A stretch of DNA of 11,400 nucleotides from CAYSAA01 sp964428905 (GCA_964428905.1 CAYSAA010000102.1:1-11400); one strand, 5' to 3'. Counted from the stretch's first letter, positions 1-6,474 are shown. Made by a program: numbers and translations. The notes: generated by a model from the letters alone, not told the origin.

Positions 1-35
1 TCTCAGTGATATTTAGTTAGAGCTTTTCTGTGCTA

Positions 36-64
36 TTGACTTTGCTCTACTTTGCCTCTAAAGA
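36..64 (+). promoter_or_regulatory. possible sigma70 promoter of the RRM gene
   Basis: TTGACT at 36-41 matches the -35 consensus in five of six bases. The only box at 17-bp spacing is TAAAGA (59-64), a poor -10. The spacer carries a tandem near-repeat (ACTTTGC-TCT at 39-48, ACTTTGC-CTCT at 49-59). It is placed correctly for the gene at 107, but the weak -10 leaves the call uncertain. Confidence 0.3.
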
Positions 65-106
65 AATGTTACTGAAGAAAATAATTGAAGAAGGAGGTAA
101 AGAGAG

Positions 107-388
107 ATGGAAGGTAGCAAACTTTATGTAGGAAACCTAAACTATGCAGTCAATGAAGACCAATTGAAAGAACTTTTTGAAAATCATGGTTCTGTTCAAA
201 GTGTTAACATCATTGAGGGCAAAGGCTTTGGTTTTGTAGAAATGTCTTCTAACGAAGAAGCAGAAGCAGCAAAAGCAGCATTGAATGACCAGGAATTTCA
301 GGGACGTCCATTAAAAATTGATGAAGCTCGTCCACGCAAACCTAGAAGAGACTTCAATTCTGGTTCTGGTCCTAGAAGACGCTTCTAA
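107..388 (+). CDS. RRM-domain RNA-binding protein (bacterial Rbp-like, glycine-poor)
   Basis: This 93-residue protein is a single RNA recognition motif plus a short basic tail. RNP2 is LYVGNL (residues 6-11) and RNP1 is KGFGFVEM (39-46), with the aromatic residues that stack on RNA bases (Y7, F41, F43) all present. The helix around residues 50-59 and the strand RPLKIDEA (67-74) complete the fold. The tail from residue 75 is rich in Arg and ends RRRF, in place of the longer Gly-rich tail of many cyanobacterial Rbp proteins. Small bacterial RRM proteins bind single-stranded RNA in the cytoplasm and are often cold- or stress-induced; that role is inferred here. The ATG follows AAGGAGGT (91-98) by 8 nt. 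The gene stands alone, bounded by its own terminator, and is followed by hsp20. Confidence 0.93.
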   Translation: MEGSKLYVGNLNYAVNEDQLKELFENHGSVQSVNIIEGKGFGFVEMSSNEEAEAAKAALNDQEFQGRPLKIDEARPRKPRRDFNSGSGPRRRF

Positions 389-402
389 ACAGTAAAAAGA
401 TG

Positions 403-438
403 AAAACCCTTTAGCTTTTAAAGCTAAAGGGTTTTTTT
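403..438 (+). terminator. rho-independent terminator of the RRM gene
   Basis: ACCCTTTAGCTT (406-417) pairs fully with AAGCTAAAGGGT (421-432) across a 3-nt loop, and is followed at once by a run of seven T (432-438). It starts about 15 nt after the stop codon. This is a textbook intrinsic terminator and separates the gene from hsp20. Confidence 0.93.
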
Positions 439-467
439 ATGCCTCTAAAAATTTTTTTGAGAAACCC

Positions 468-495
468 TTGACAAATCATTATATATCATTATAAT
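468..495 (+). promoter_or_regulatory. near-consensus sigma70 promoter of hsp20
   Basis: TTGACA (468-473) and TATAAT (490-495) are both perfect hexamers separated by 16 bp. Transcription should start near 502, leaving a leader of about 74 nt before the ATG at 576. A promoter this strong in front of a heat-shock gene suggests repression or post-transcriptional control; see the palindrome just downstream. Confidence 0.85.
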
Positions 496-511
496 TGTTA
501 ATAGAAAGTAA

Positions 512-538
512 TGCTAATAGCATTTAATGTTATCAGCA
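512..538. promoter_or_regulatory. 27-bp imperfect palindrome in the hsp20 leader, candidate operator or RNA hairpin
   Basis: TGCTAATAGCATT (512-524) faces AATGTTATCAGCA (526-538) around a central T525. Of 13 base pairs, 11 are Watson-Crick, one is G-T (520/530) and one is mismatched (516/534). It begins about 10 nt after the expected transcription start and ends 25 nt before the SD site (563-569), a usual place for a repressor site or a leader hairpin. It is not CIRCE, whose arms are TTAGCACTC and GAGTGCTAA. The binding protein is unknown. Confidence 0.55.
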
Positions 539-575
539 CAATATATTAATACAATACTAAATAGGAGGTGTTATT

Positions 576-1019
576 ATGGATCTGGTAAAGTGGGAACCAA
601 GAAGAAGTTTGACCAGAGGTTTTTTTGATGATTTCTTTGATCTAATGGAGAATCCAAGCAGAGGCAGAAGAAGTTGGCTTGATGGTGGTATGTGGTCACC
701 GGCGGTTGACTTAGTCGATAAAGAGGATAAATTAGTTGCCAAAGTTGAACTTCCCGGTGTAGAAAAGAAAGATGTAAAATTATCACTGAATGATAGTAAC
801 TTAACCATACAGGGCGAAATGAAAAAGGACGAAGAAACCGAAAAAGAAGATTACTATTATCGGGAAAGAGCATATGGTAATTATGCACGCACCATTTCTT
901 TGCCAGCTGAAATAGATAAAGAGAAAATTAAGGCAAAATTTAAAAATGGTATCTTAGAAATTACCATGCCCAAGAAACCGGAAGTCAAACCTAAAGAAAT
1001 CAACATTGAATCTGAGTAA
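576..1019 (+). CDS. Hsp20/alpha-crystallin small heat-shock protein
   Basis: This 147-residue cytoplasmic chaperone is of normal length for the bacterial Hsp20 family. Family members hold unfolding proteins in a refoldable state without ATP and pass them to DnaK/ClpB. The N-terminal arm (1-39) has the usual Phe-rich patch GFFDDFFDL (15-23). The alpha-crystallin domain runs from about W40 (WSPAVDLVD) to about P132 and includes VELPGV (57-62) and the signature AKFKNGILEITMP (120-132). The C-terminal IxI motif INI (142-144), which links dimers into oligomers, is intact. The ATG lies 6 nt after AGGAGGT (563-569). The gene is monocistronic, with a consensus promoter, a palindromic leader and its own terminator. 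This points to dedicated stress control. Confidence 0.96.
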   Translation: MDLVKWEPRRSLTRGFFDDFFDLMENPSRGRRSWLDGGMWSPAVDLVDKEDKLVAKVELPGVEKKDVKLSLNDSNLTIQGEMKKDEETEKEDYYYRERAYGNYARTISLPAEIDKEKIKAKFKNGILEITMPKKPEVKPKEINIESE

Positions 1020-1037
1020 TTAACTTGGATAACTATG

Positions 1038-1070
1038 AAAATAGCTCCCTATCATGGGAGCTATTTTTTT
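1038..1070 (+). terminator. rho-independent terminator of hsp20, perhaps bidirectional
   Basis: AAAATAGCTCCC (1038-1049) pairs with GGGAGCTATTTT (1056-1067) over a 6-nt loop and runs into seven T (1064-1070). On the other strand the same hairpin lies about 12 nt past the stop codon of the - strand gene at 1082. There it is followed by only four T, so it could also end that operon, less strongly. Confidence 0.9.
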
Positions 1071-1081
1071 ATATAAAAATT

Positions 1082-2689
1082 CTACCATGCGGCCACAACA
1101 CCATCAGCTCTGGAATCAGTAGCACCCATTAACACCCCTCGCTTATCTTGCCAGATAATTTGTCCTCTTCCAAATCCACCAGAATCAAGTGCTCCTTCTA
1201 TAATATGCCCTTTCCTTTCCAGCGCTTCGGCAATATGCTTGGGAAAATTCTGTTCCACTTTAACTTTTTTCCCTTCCATCCACTGCCAACGGGGAGCATC
1301 CAGAACAGCCTGAGGATTAAGTCCAAAATCAATACTATTCACAATTATCTGAACATGTCCCTGTGGTTGCATAAATCCGCCCATGACTCCAAAAGGACCT
1401 ACTGCCCTGTTATTTTTGGTTAAAAATCCAGGAATAATGGTATGATAGGTTTTCTTTCCCGGTTTCAAGCAATTTGCGTGAGAAGAATCAAGAGAAAAAT
1501 TGGCTCCCCTATTCTGCAAAGCAATACCTGTACCAGGAACCACTAAGCCGGAACCAAAACCCATATAATTACTCTGAATATAAGAGACCATATTCCCCTC
1601 ACCATCGGCAGTTGCCAGATAGACAGTATCACTACCGGTAGGTTTGCCTGGATATGGATTAATGGCAAGATCAGTAATTAATTCTCTCCGCTCTTTTGCA
1701 TATGTAGCTGAAAGTAAGTCTTTTATTTTTTCTGACATTTGTTGATAGTCAGTAATGTATTCTTTTCCGTCTGCAAAGGCTAATTTGATTGCTTCTATCT
1801 GGTAATGAAAAGCTTGGGGTATTTCTCTGGCAGTAAAATCAATTTCTTTTAGAATATTTAAAGCCATTAAGGCTACCAGACCCTGTCCATTGGGCGGGAT
1901 TTCCCAGACATTATAATCCCGATAAGAAATGCTAATAGGATTAACCCACTCGGGAGTAAAAGAAACCAAATCTTCTTTTCGCAGATAACCATCGTATTTT
2001 CTGGAAAAGGCATCAATTTTTTCGGCAATCTCTCCCCTATAAAATACATTTGATTCAGTATCAGCAATCATCTGTAATGTTTCCGCTTGTTCTGGTAGTC
2101 GCCATAATTCTCCAGCTTCAGGTGCTCTACCCTGAGGTGCAAAGGTTTCAAACCAGTAGCGAAACTCTTCCTCTTTGATATAAGCAATGTATCTTTTATA
2201 TGCCGTTTTCCATAAATAACTTACTAAAGGAGAAACGGGGAATCCTTTTTCGGCATATTCTATAGCTGGTGAGAGAACTTTAAGAAGAGAAAAACGACCA
2301 AATTTTCTGGAAAGCTCAGTCCATGCTGCAGGAACCCCGGGCACCGTGACCGGTAACCAACCTACATCAGGCATTTCCTGATAACCTCTTTTTCGTAAGA
2401 GCTCATGGGAAATAGCCAATGGTGCCGGACCGCTGGCATTTAAGCCATGAATTTTACCTTTGGTCCATATTATCGCAAATGCATCACCACCAATTCCGTT
2501 AGATGTAGGCTCAACTACTGTAAGGCAAGCAGCTGTGGCTATAGCCGCATCAATTGCATTACCACCCTGTCTAAGTATCTCCAGGCCAGCCTGAGCAGCT
2601 AACGATTGGGATGTAGCAACCATTCCATTTTTTGCAAATACAACTCTTCTCTGTGAAGGATACGGATAATAGAGAGAATCAAAATTCAT
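1082..2689 (-). CDS. gamma-glutamyltranspeptidase-family Ntn hydrolase (YwrD-like)
   Basis: This 535-residue protein matches the gamma-glutamyltranspeptidase family along its whole length. The family self-cleaves before a threonine, which then becomes the N-terminal nucleophile of the small subunit. The likely nucleophile is T355 in GSDTVYLATADGEGN (352-366), giving subunits of about 354 and 181 residues. The N-terminal GMVATSQSLAAQAGLEIL (22-39), GGNAIDAAIA (42-51) and the oxyanion-loop glycines GVMGGFMQPQGH (434-445) are conserved. There is no signal peptide, so it should be cytoplasmic, unlike secreted GGT enzymes. Residues that hold the glutamate in E. coli GGT appear changed: LQNRGANFS (391-399) replaces LNNQMDDFS, and HT (416-417) replaces the paired serines. 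True gamma-glutamyl specificity is therefore uncertain. SD GGAGG lies 6 nt before the ATG. It follows the exporter gene by 15 bp, so both are probably co-transcribed. Confidence 0.92.
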   Translation of the reverse strand: MNFDSLYYPYPSQRRVVFAKNGMVATSQSLAAQAGLEILRQGGNAIDAAIATAACLTVVEPTSNGIGGDAFAIIWTKGKIHGLNASGPAPLAISHELLRKRGYQEMPDVGWLPVTVPGVPAAWTELSRKFGRFSLLKVLSPAIEYAEKGFPVSPLVSYLWKTAYKRYIAYIKEEEFRYWFETFAPQGRAPEAGELWRLPEQAETLQMIADTESNVFYRGEIAEKIDAFSRKYDGYLRKEDLVSFTPEWVNPISISYRDYNVWEIPPNGQGLVALMALNILKEIDFTAREIPQAFHYQIEAIKLAFADGKEYITDYQQMSEKIKDLLSATYAKERRELITDLAINPYPGKPTGSDTVYLATADGEGNMVSYIQSNYMGFGSGLVVPGTGIALQNRGANFSLDSSHANCLKPGKKTYHTIIPGFLTKNNRAVGPFGVMGGFMQPQGHVQIIVNSIDFGLNPQAVLDAPRWQWMEGKKVKVEQNFPKHIAEALERKGHIIEGALDSGGFGRGQIIWQDKRGVLMGATDSRADGVVAAW

Positions 2690-2704
2690 TATAGCCCTCC
2701 TATA

Positions 2705-3478
2705 TCATAAACCAATCAATTCAAAGATTCCTAATAATTCTGCTGACATCGCTAAAATGGTAATAATAAGGAAAATTCTTATCCATCTTTCCCCCTTATT
2801 TACCGCAAAATTACTTCCGATATAAGCACCAATAGCATTACCAATGGCCAGAGTGAATCCCAATATAAAATCAACTTTCCCGTTAATAAGAAATACCAGT
2901 AGTGAAGAAATGGTATAAATCAATATAATGAATACTTTAAGGCTATTTACTTTTACCAAGGACATACCGGTAATTAGGGTAAGGGCTACGATGATGATAA
3001 ATCCAACCCCTGCCTGAATAAATCCACCATAAAGACCGACCCCAAAAAAAGCTATCATAGCTACAATCAGTCGAAAAGTACCAAGGTTTTCACTATCCAT
3101 TTCTTTAATAAACTTTTTCTCCGGACGTGTCAAGATAAGAATGAGAACAACAATCATTACAACCGCTAAAATTCTTTCAAATACCTCCCCCGAAATGGAC
3201 ACAGCAACTCTTGCTCCAACGATTGAACCCAAAATAGCCGGTACTCCCAGAATAAAACTCAGTTTGGGATAAAAAAACCCTTTCCTGCGAAAATTGGTTA
3301 CTCCAACTAAATTCTGCACAATTAAAGCAATTCGATTTGTCCCGTTGGCTACTGCAGGAGGTAAACCCAAAAAGATAAGCACCGGTAAACTAAGCAATGA
3401 ACCGCCACCGCCTAGAATATTGAGAAATCCAGCCAAAATACCCGCAGCCAAAATTAATCCGATTTGAAATAAGCTCAT
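2705..3478 (-). CDS. TSUP-family (TauE/SafE) sulfite/organosulfur anion permease
   Basis: This 257-residue integral membrane protein is of the 4-toluene sulfonate uptake permease family (TauE/SafE). Its length and about eight hydrophobic segments are normal for the family. The duplicated half-motifs are visible: GGGGSLLSLPVLIF (23-36) near the N-terminus and YGGFIQAGVGFIIIVAL (150-166) at the start of the second half. ANGTNRIAL (44-52) is also typical. Family members move sulfite, sulfoacetate, taurine-related compounds or other small organic anions across the inner membrane; the substrate here cannot be read from sequence. The ATG has a modest SD AAGGGA (3485-3490). It is the first gene of a two-gene unit with the GGT-like enzyme, which suggests the two act on the same compound, perhaps a sulfur-containing amino acid derivative (inference). 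Confidence 0.9.
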   Translation of the reverse strand: MSLFQIGLILAAGILAGFLNILGGGGSLLSLPVLIFLGLPPAVANGTNRIALIVQNLVGVTNFRRKGFFYPKLSFILGVPAILGSIVGARVAVSISGEVFERILAVVMIVVLILILTRPEKKFIKEMDSENLGTFRLIVAMIAFFGVGLYGGFIQAGVGFIIIVALTLITGMSLVKVNSLKVFIILIYTISSLLVFLINGKVDFILGFTLAIGNAIGAYIGSNFAVNKGERWIRIFLIITILAMSAELLGIFELIGL

Positions 3479-3506
3479 TAAATTCCCTTAAAATAGAGTT
3501 TTATTT

Positions 3507-3535
3507 ATTATATGAATCCAAGCCATCTATGTGAT
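3507..3535 (-). promoter_or_regulatory. candidate proximal promoter of the TSUP-GGT operon
   Basis: Read on the - strand, ATCACA (3530-3535, four of six) and TATAAT (3507-3512, perfect) are 17 bp apart. The start would be about 22 nt upstream of the ATG, leaving just enough room for the SD. A second candidate lies about 80 bp upstream; which is used cannot be told by eye. Confidence 0.4.
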
Positions 3536-3587
3536 CATATCAAATCAACAATCATAGAATGATAATTGAATTGAATAATATTGTCTA

Positions 3588-3616
3588 ATTATATTGAATG
3601 AAATGAATGGTACCAA
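3588..3616 (-). promoter_or_regulatory. candidate distal promoter of the TSUP-GGT operon
   Basis: On the - strand, TTGGTA (3611-3616, four of six) and TATAAT (3588-3593, perfect) are spaced by 17 bp. It sits just past the terminator of the upstream permease gene and would give a leader of about 100 nt. Confidence 0.45.
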
Positions 3617-3634
3617 TTAAGTAATAAACATAAG

Positions 3635-3675
3635 AATAAAAAAGCGTGATAAAAATACTACCACACTTTTTTATT
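3635..3675 (-). terminator. rho-independent terminator of the purine permease gene
   Basis: On the - strand RNA, GUGUGGUA (3666-3659) pairs with UAUCACGC (3651-3644) over a 7-nt loop, using two G-U pairs. A/U pairs extend the stem outward, and a run of six U follows (3643-3638). It lies about 50 nt after the permease stop codon. On the + strand two of the pairs become mismatches, so it is built to work in the - direction. Confidence 0.75.
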
Positions 3676-3726
3676 TTATGCCCTTATCATCTTACATCTT
3701 TGATTGTATCCCTGACCTTCCTGAAT

Positions 3727-5040
3727 CTATAGCCATATAAACTTAATGACAAAAAGAATACCTAAAATATATACCAATCCATGCACTTCTTTTCCTTTTC
3801 CGCTTAAAAGTTTGATTAAAGGATAAGTAATAAAACCAAGAGCTATGCCATTGGCAATAGAATAGGTAAGTGGAATAGCAATCAGACATACAAAAGCCGG
3901 TAGAGCCTCTGAGAAATCATCCCATTTAATACTTAAGATATTGTGCATCATCATTGTTCCTACTACAATTAAGGCTGGTGCAGTAGCTGCGCCGGGAACA
4001 ATCCCTACCAGGGGTCTTAAAAACAAGGATAAGAAAAATAAAATAGCTACAACAATTCCCGTTAAACCGGTTCTTCCTCCCTCAGAAACTCCGGAAGCAG
4101 ATTCAATATATGTGGTTACCGTGCTGGTACCAAAAATTGCGCCTCCTGTTGTTCCAATGGCATCAGCCAGCAATGCCTTGCTTGCCTTAGGTAAATTTCC
4201 ATCCTTATCCAAATAACCAGCCTGGGTACTTACTCCTACCAAGGTACCTGCTGTATCAAATATATCTACAAATAAGAAAGAAAAAATAACAGCAATCAAA
4301 GTAATATCCAGCGCACCGGCAATATCTAATTGAAATAAAACTCCACTCCAGTCACTAAGCTGAGGTACTGCAAACAAACCCTGAAACGGGGGCGTAACAT
4401 TCAATCCCGGAATATACCCGATTATAGTTGCACCTAAAATTCCCCAGAGAATTGCCCCCTTGACCTTCAAGGTATGTAGTACTCCCATAATAACTAAACC
4501 GGCAATAGCAACCAGGCCTGTGCCACTAAACACATCACCTATAGCAACAAGTGTCGCTTCGTCTTTTACCACCAAACCGGCATTCTGTAAACCAATAAAG
4601 GCAATAAACAGGCCAATACCAGCACTGATTGAAGCCTTTAACCCCATAGGAATACAGTTAATAATCATTTCTCTTATTGGCGTTACGCTGAGAATAATAA
4701 ACAAAACACCTTCCAGGAAAATAATTCCCAGGGCAACTTGCCAGCTTACACCCATCCCGATAACCACTGAATAGGCAAAAAAAGCATTCAAGCCCATACC
4801 TGATGCCAGAGCAAAAGGATAATTGGTTAACAAAGCCATACACACTGTACCTAAGACAATACCCATGATAGTAGCAATAAAAACACCATTCCAGGGCATA
4901 CCGGCATCACTTAAAATAGTCGGATTCACAAAAATGATGTAAGCCATGGTCATAAAAGTGGTAAAACCGGCAATAATTTCCGTTTTTGTGTCTGTTCCGT
5001 TTTCAGCAAGCTGAAATTTTTTCTCTAAAAATTCTTGCAT
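3727..5040 (-). CDS. NCS2-family purine permease, AzgA/PbuG-like (guanine/hypoxanthine or adenine)
   Basis: This 437-residue, highly hydrophobic inner-membrane protein belongs to the AzgA-like branch of the nucleobase-cation symporter-2 superfamily (COG2252), which takes up purine bases with protons. Family marks include FTTFMTMAYIIFVNPTILSD (26-45), SGMGLNAFFAY (80-90), the substrate-helix motif FVDIFDTAGTLVG (257-269), GTSTVTTYIESASG (304-317) and EGGRTGLTG (320-328). The length is normal and no break is seen. The branch includes B. subtilis PbuG/PbuO and E. coli AdeP/AdeQ/GhxP/GhxQ; which base is carried cannot be decided. The ATG has SD AAGGAG (5049-5054) at 8-nt spacing. It is transcribed alone between its promoter and terminator. 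No guanine/adenine riboswitch consensus is visible upstream, unlike many relatives. Confidence 0.93.
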   Translation of the reverse strand: MQEFLEKKFQLAENGTDTKTEIIAGFTTFMTMAYIIFVNPTILSDAGMPWNGVFIATIMGIVLGTVCMALLTNYPFALASGMGLNAFFAYSVVIGMGVSWQVALGIIFLEGVLFIILSVTPIREMIINCIPMGLKASISAGIGLFIAFIGLQNAGLVVKDEATLVAIGDVFSGTGLVAIAGLVIMGVLHTLKVKGAILWGILGATIIGYIPGLNVTPPFQGLFAVPQLSDWSGVLFQLDIAGALDITLIAVIFSFLFVDIFDTAGTLVGVSTQAGYLDKDGNLPKASKALLADAIGTTGGAIFGTSTVTTYIESASGVSEGGRTGLTGIVVAILFFLSLFLRPLVGIVPGAATAPALIVVGTMMMHNILSIKWDDFSEALPAFVCLIAIPLTYSIANGIALGFITYPLIKLLSGKGKEVHGLVYILGILFVIKFIWL

Positions 5041-5091
5041 TTCTTTGCTCCTTTTCTTATATCATTCTAAAATTTTTATTATAACGCTATT

Positions 5092-5120
5092 ATTCTAATA
5101 TTTTTCGGCCAAGGATTCAA
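5092..5120 (-). promoter_or_regulatory. candidate promoter of the purine permease gene
   Basis: On the - strand, TTGAAT (5115-5120, four of six) and TAGAAT (5092-5097, five of six) are 17 bp apart, with a start near 5085 and a leader of about 45 nt. A perfect 10-bp palindrome TTTCCGGAAA (5152-5161) lies about 30 bp upstream and might be a regulator site. Confidence 0.45.
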
Positions 5121-5170
5121 TGATTTGAGGAAATTTTATGATTCATATCTGTTTCCGGAAAAATTGATTA

Positions 5171-5220
5171 TTGGCAGAATCATGGACAAGTAAAGCGTCA
5201 ACCTGTTCTTGCCAAACGCT
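5171..5220. other. bulged hairpin able to form an H-type pseudoknot
   Basis: In + strand terms TTGGCA (5171-5176) pairs with TGCCAA (5210-5215). The stem continues through single-base bulges as GAA/TTC, CA/TG and GG/CC, 13 pairs in all, leaving a 16-nt loop (5186-5201). AGCGT in that loop (5194-5198) can pair with ACGCT (5216-5220), which abuts the stem: the H-type pseudoknot arrangement. It lies in the purine permease upstream region. On the + strand it overlaps the -35 box of the next gene, so it is more likely part of a - strand RNA, if transcribed. It matches no riboswitch class I can recall. Confidence 0.4.
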
Positions 5221-5238
5221 ATCGACAAAAGGTATAAT
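5209..5238 (+). promoter_or_regulatory. sigma70 promoter of the small CxxC protein gene
   Basis: TTGCCA (5209-5214, five of six) and TATAAT (5233-5238, perfect) are 18 bp apart. Transcription should begin near 5245, giving a leader of about 75 nt that starts just before the inverted repeat at 5253-5279. Confidence 0.7.
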
Positions 5239-5252
5239 AATTCAGCGGAAGT

Positions 5253-5279
5253 ATTAAACAATCGGGAACAATGTTTAAT
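5253..5279. promoter_or_regulatory. inverted repeat with perfect 8-bp arms, candidate operator
   Basis: ATTAAACA (5253-5260) is mirrored exactly by TGTTTAAT (5272-5279) around an 11-bp centre. It begins about 8 bp after the expected start of the + transcript and ends 24 bp before the SD of the gene at 5320. No T run follows, so it is not a terminator; a repressor site is more likely. Confidence 0.5.
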
Positions 5280-5319
5280 TATTATCTGACCAATAGTTGA
5301 ATCAGGAGGTGGATAAATC

Positions 5320-5634
5320 ATGTTCTTGTTCTCTTTTTTTGGGAAATTATTCGGACAAAAAGACCAAAATTCGGATAAACTCATCTGGATATACACTCAA
5401 TGCGACCAATGCGGGGAAAAATTCAGAACAGTCATTCAAAAAAACCATGACCTTACACCCACCTATCAAAAAGAAGGTCCTGCTTACATTTTACGGAAAG
5501 AAATAATCGGTTCATCCTGTCCTAATCGAATTAACCTGACCATGCAATTTGATCAGAATTACAATGTTTTATCCCAGGAAATTACCGGTGGCCATTTGAT
5601 CAGCAAAGAAGAATATGAAGCCGATAAAAATTAA
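5320..5634 (+). CDS. small CxxC-motif protein of unknown function
   Basis: I do not recognise a named family. The 104-residue product starts with a hydrophobic, amphipathic stretch MFLFSFFGKLFGQ (1-13). A compact domain follows: KLIWIYTQCDQCGEKFRT (20-37) with a CxxC pair (C28, C31), then YILRKEIIGSSCPNRINLTM (56-75) with a third Cys (C67), then a strand-rich end and a charged tail. The CxxC suggests zinc or another metal, but no fourth Cys is present; H43 or another residue would have to complete a site. The short N-terminal helix could let it lie on the membrane, and it is not a convincing signal peptide. The gene is clearly real: it has a good promoter, SD AGGAGGT (5304-5310) 9 nt before the ATG, and its own leader palindrome. 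It is convergent with the next gene, 9 bp apart, with no terminator between. Confidence 0.82.
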   Translation: MFLFSFFGKLFGQKDQNSDKLIWIYTQCDQCGEKFRTVIQKNHDLTPTYQKEGPAYILRKEIIGSSCPNRINLTMQFDQNYNVLSQEITGGHLISKEEYEADKN

Positions 5635-5643
5635 GGTGTTGAT

Positions 5644-6474
5644 TTATACTTCTACCACCGTTCCGACATTGCAGAAAAAGAAGCGTTTACCAAATTCCTG
5701 ATGTAACTGCATTGCGGCTTCTAAACCCGTGCAATGGGAAGTGCCAATTTTCTCAATGTCAAATTTCTTCAGTGCTTCTATAGTCTTGGATTTTGTTTCT
5801 TCGCTCGCCCGATCAAGGTGAGTACCTCCAAAAACCGTGTGTATGTGTTCTTCTCCTGTTTGCTCGATCGCATAATCAATGATATTTATAATTCCCGAAT
5901 GGGAACAACCCAATATAATTACCAATCCTTTGCTGGTTTTGGCAATGAGGGTCTGATCATCGGGCATTATATCCTGAACATATCCTTTTTCGTTTTTTAG
6001 TAACAATTTAGTATCACCAGTTTCAAATGAGGTCTTGCGCGGAATTTCTCCACTCAAGAGCAAGCCTGGTACAATCTCTGTTACATCAGTATTGAAAATA
6101 AATTCGGCTCCTTTACTTTCTAAAATCTCACGTCGAAAGGGAATACCGATATTTTTTTCGACTCCATCCCGGGCACTGTAGCTGTTTTTAAACAGATCCG
6201 GATGTGCATATACTTTTATCTTCCCAGTATATTCCAGAACCTGTAACAGTCCGCCGGTATGGTCGTGATGATGATGGCTGAGAATAATGCCCTGAAGATT
6301 CGACAAATCCTTATCAAAATAATGAGCATTATTTGTAATCCCTTTCCCCTCGCCGGTATCAAAAAGGAAATTCCCCTGGTCCGTTTCCAAATACACTGCC
6401 CATCCATGTTCTGCAATGGCGCCGGCATGAAAAAACACACAATTTTCAACCAGGACGGTTGCCTTGATTTTCAT
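5644..6474 (-). CDS. metallo-beta-lactamase-fold protein, COG1237 type
   Basis: This 276-residue protein has the metallo-beta-lactamase fold. The metal motif HxHxDH is within SHHHHDHTGG (66-75: H67, H69, D71, H72). It is preceded by NFLFDTGEG (35-43) and followed by LGCSHSG, FGGTHL and IGTSHCTG, whose histidines complete the dinuclear site. This arrangement marks COG1237, often labelled 7,8-dihydropterin-6-methyl-4-(beta-D-ribofuranosyl)aminobenzene-5'-phosphate synthase after an archaeal member. In bacteria the substrate is not settled, so that name should not be taken literally. The reading frame extends to a GTG at 6484-6486, but that codon lies inside the SD GGAGGT (6479-6484), so the ATG at 6472-6474 is the start. 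No signal peptide is seen. It is a single gene divergent from the cyclase-family gene. Confidence 0.9.
   Translation of the reverse strand: MKIKATVLVENCVFFHAGAIAEHGWAVYLETDQGNFLFDTGEGKGITNNAHYFDKDLSNLQGIILSHHHHDHTGGLLQVLEYTGKIKVYAHPDLFKNSYSARDGVEKNIGIPFRREILESKGAEFIFNTDVTEIVPGLLLSGEIPRKTSFETGDTKLLLKNEKGYVQDIMPDDQTLIAKTSKGLVIILGCSHSGIINIIDYAIEQTGEEHIHTVFGGTHLDRASEETKSKTIEALKKFDIEKIGTSHCTGLEAAMQLHQEFGKRFFFCNVGTVVEV

Noticed and set aside
500..575. CIRCE element (HrcA operator) before hsp20
   Set aside because: The arms TTAGCACTC and GAGTGCTAA with 9-bp spacing are absent; the palindrome found has a different sequence and a 1-nt centre.
4460..4774. Open frame of 104 codons antisense to the purine permease
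   Set aside because: It has low-complexity Pro/Ile/Thr composition from the opposite strand of membrane-segment codons, and no SD or promoter.
5041..5300. Purine riboswitch in the permease leader
   Set aside because: I read the - strand for the conserved guanine/adenine aptamer pattern (TATAA-P1, the two kissing loops, central TCTACC-like core) and did not find it.
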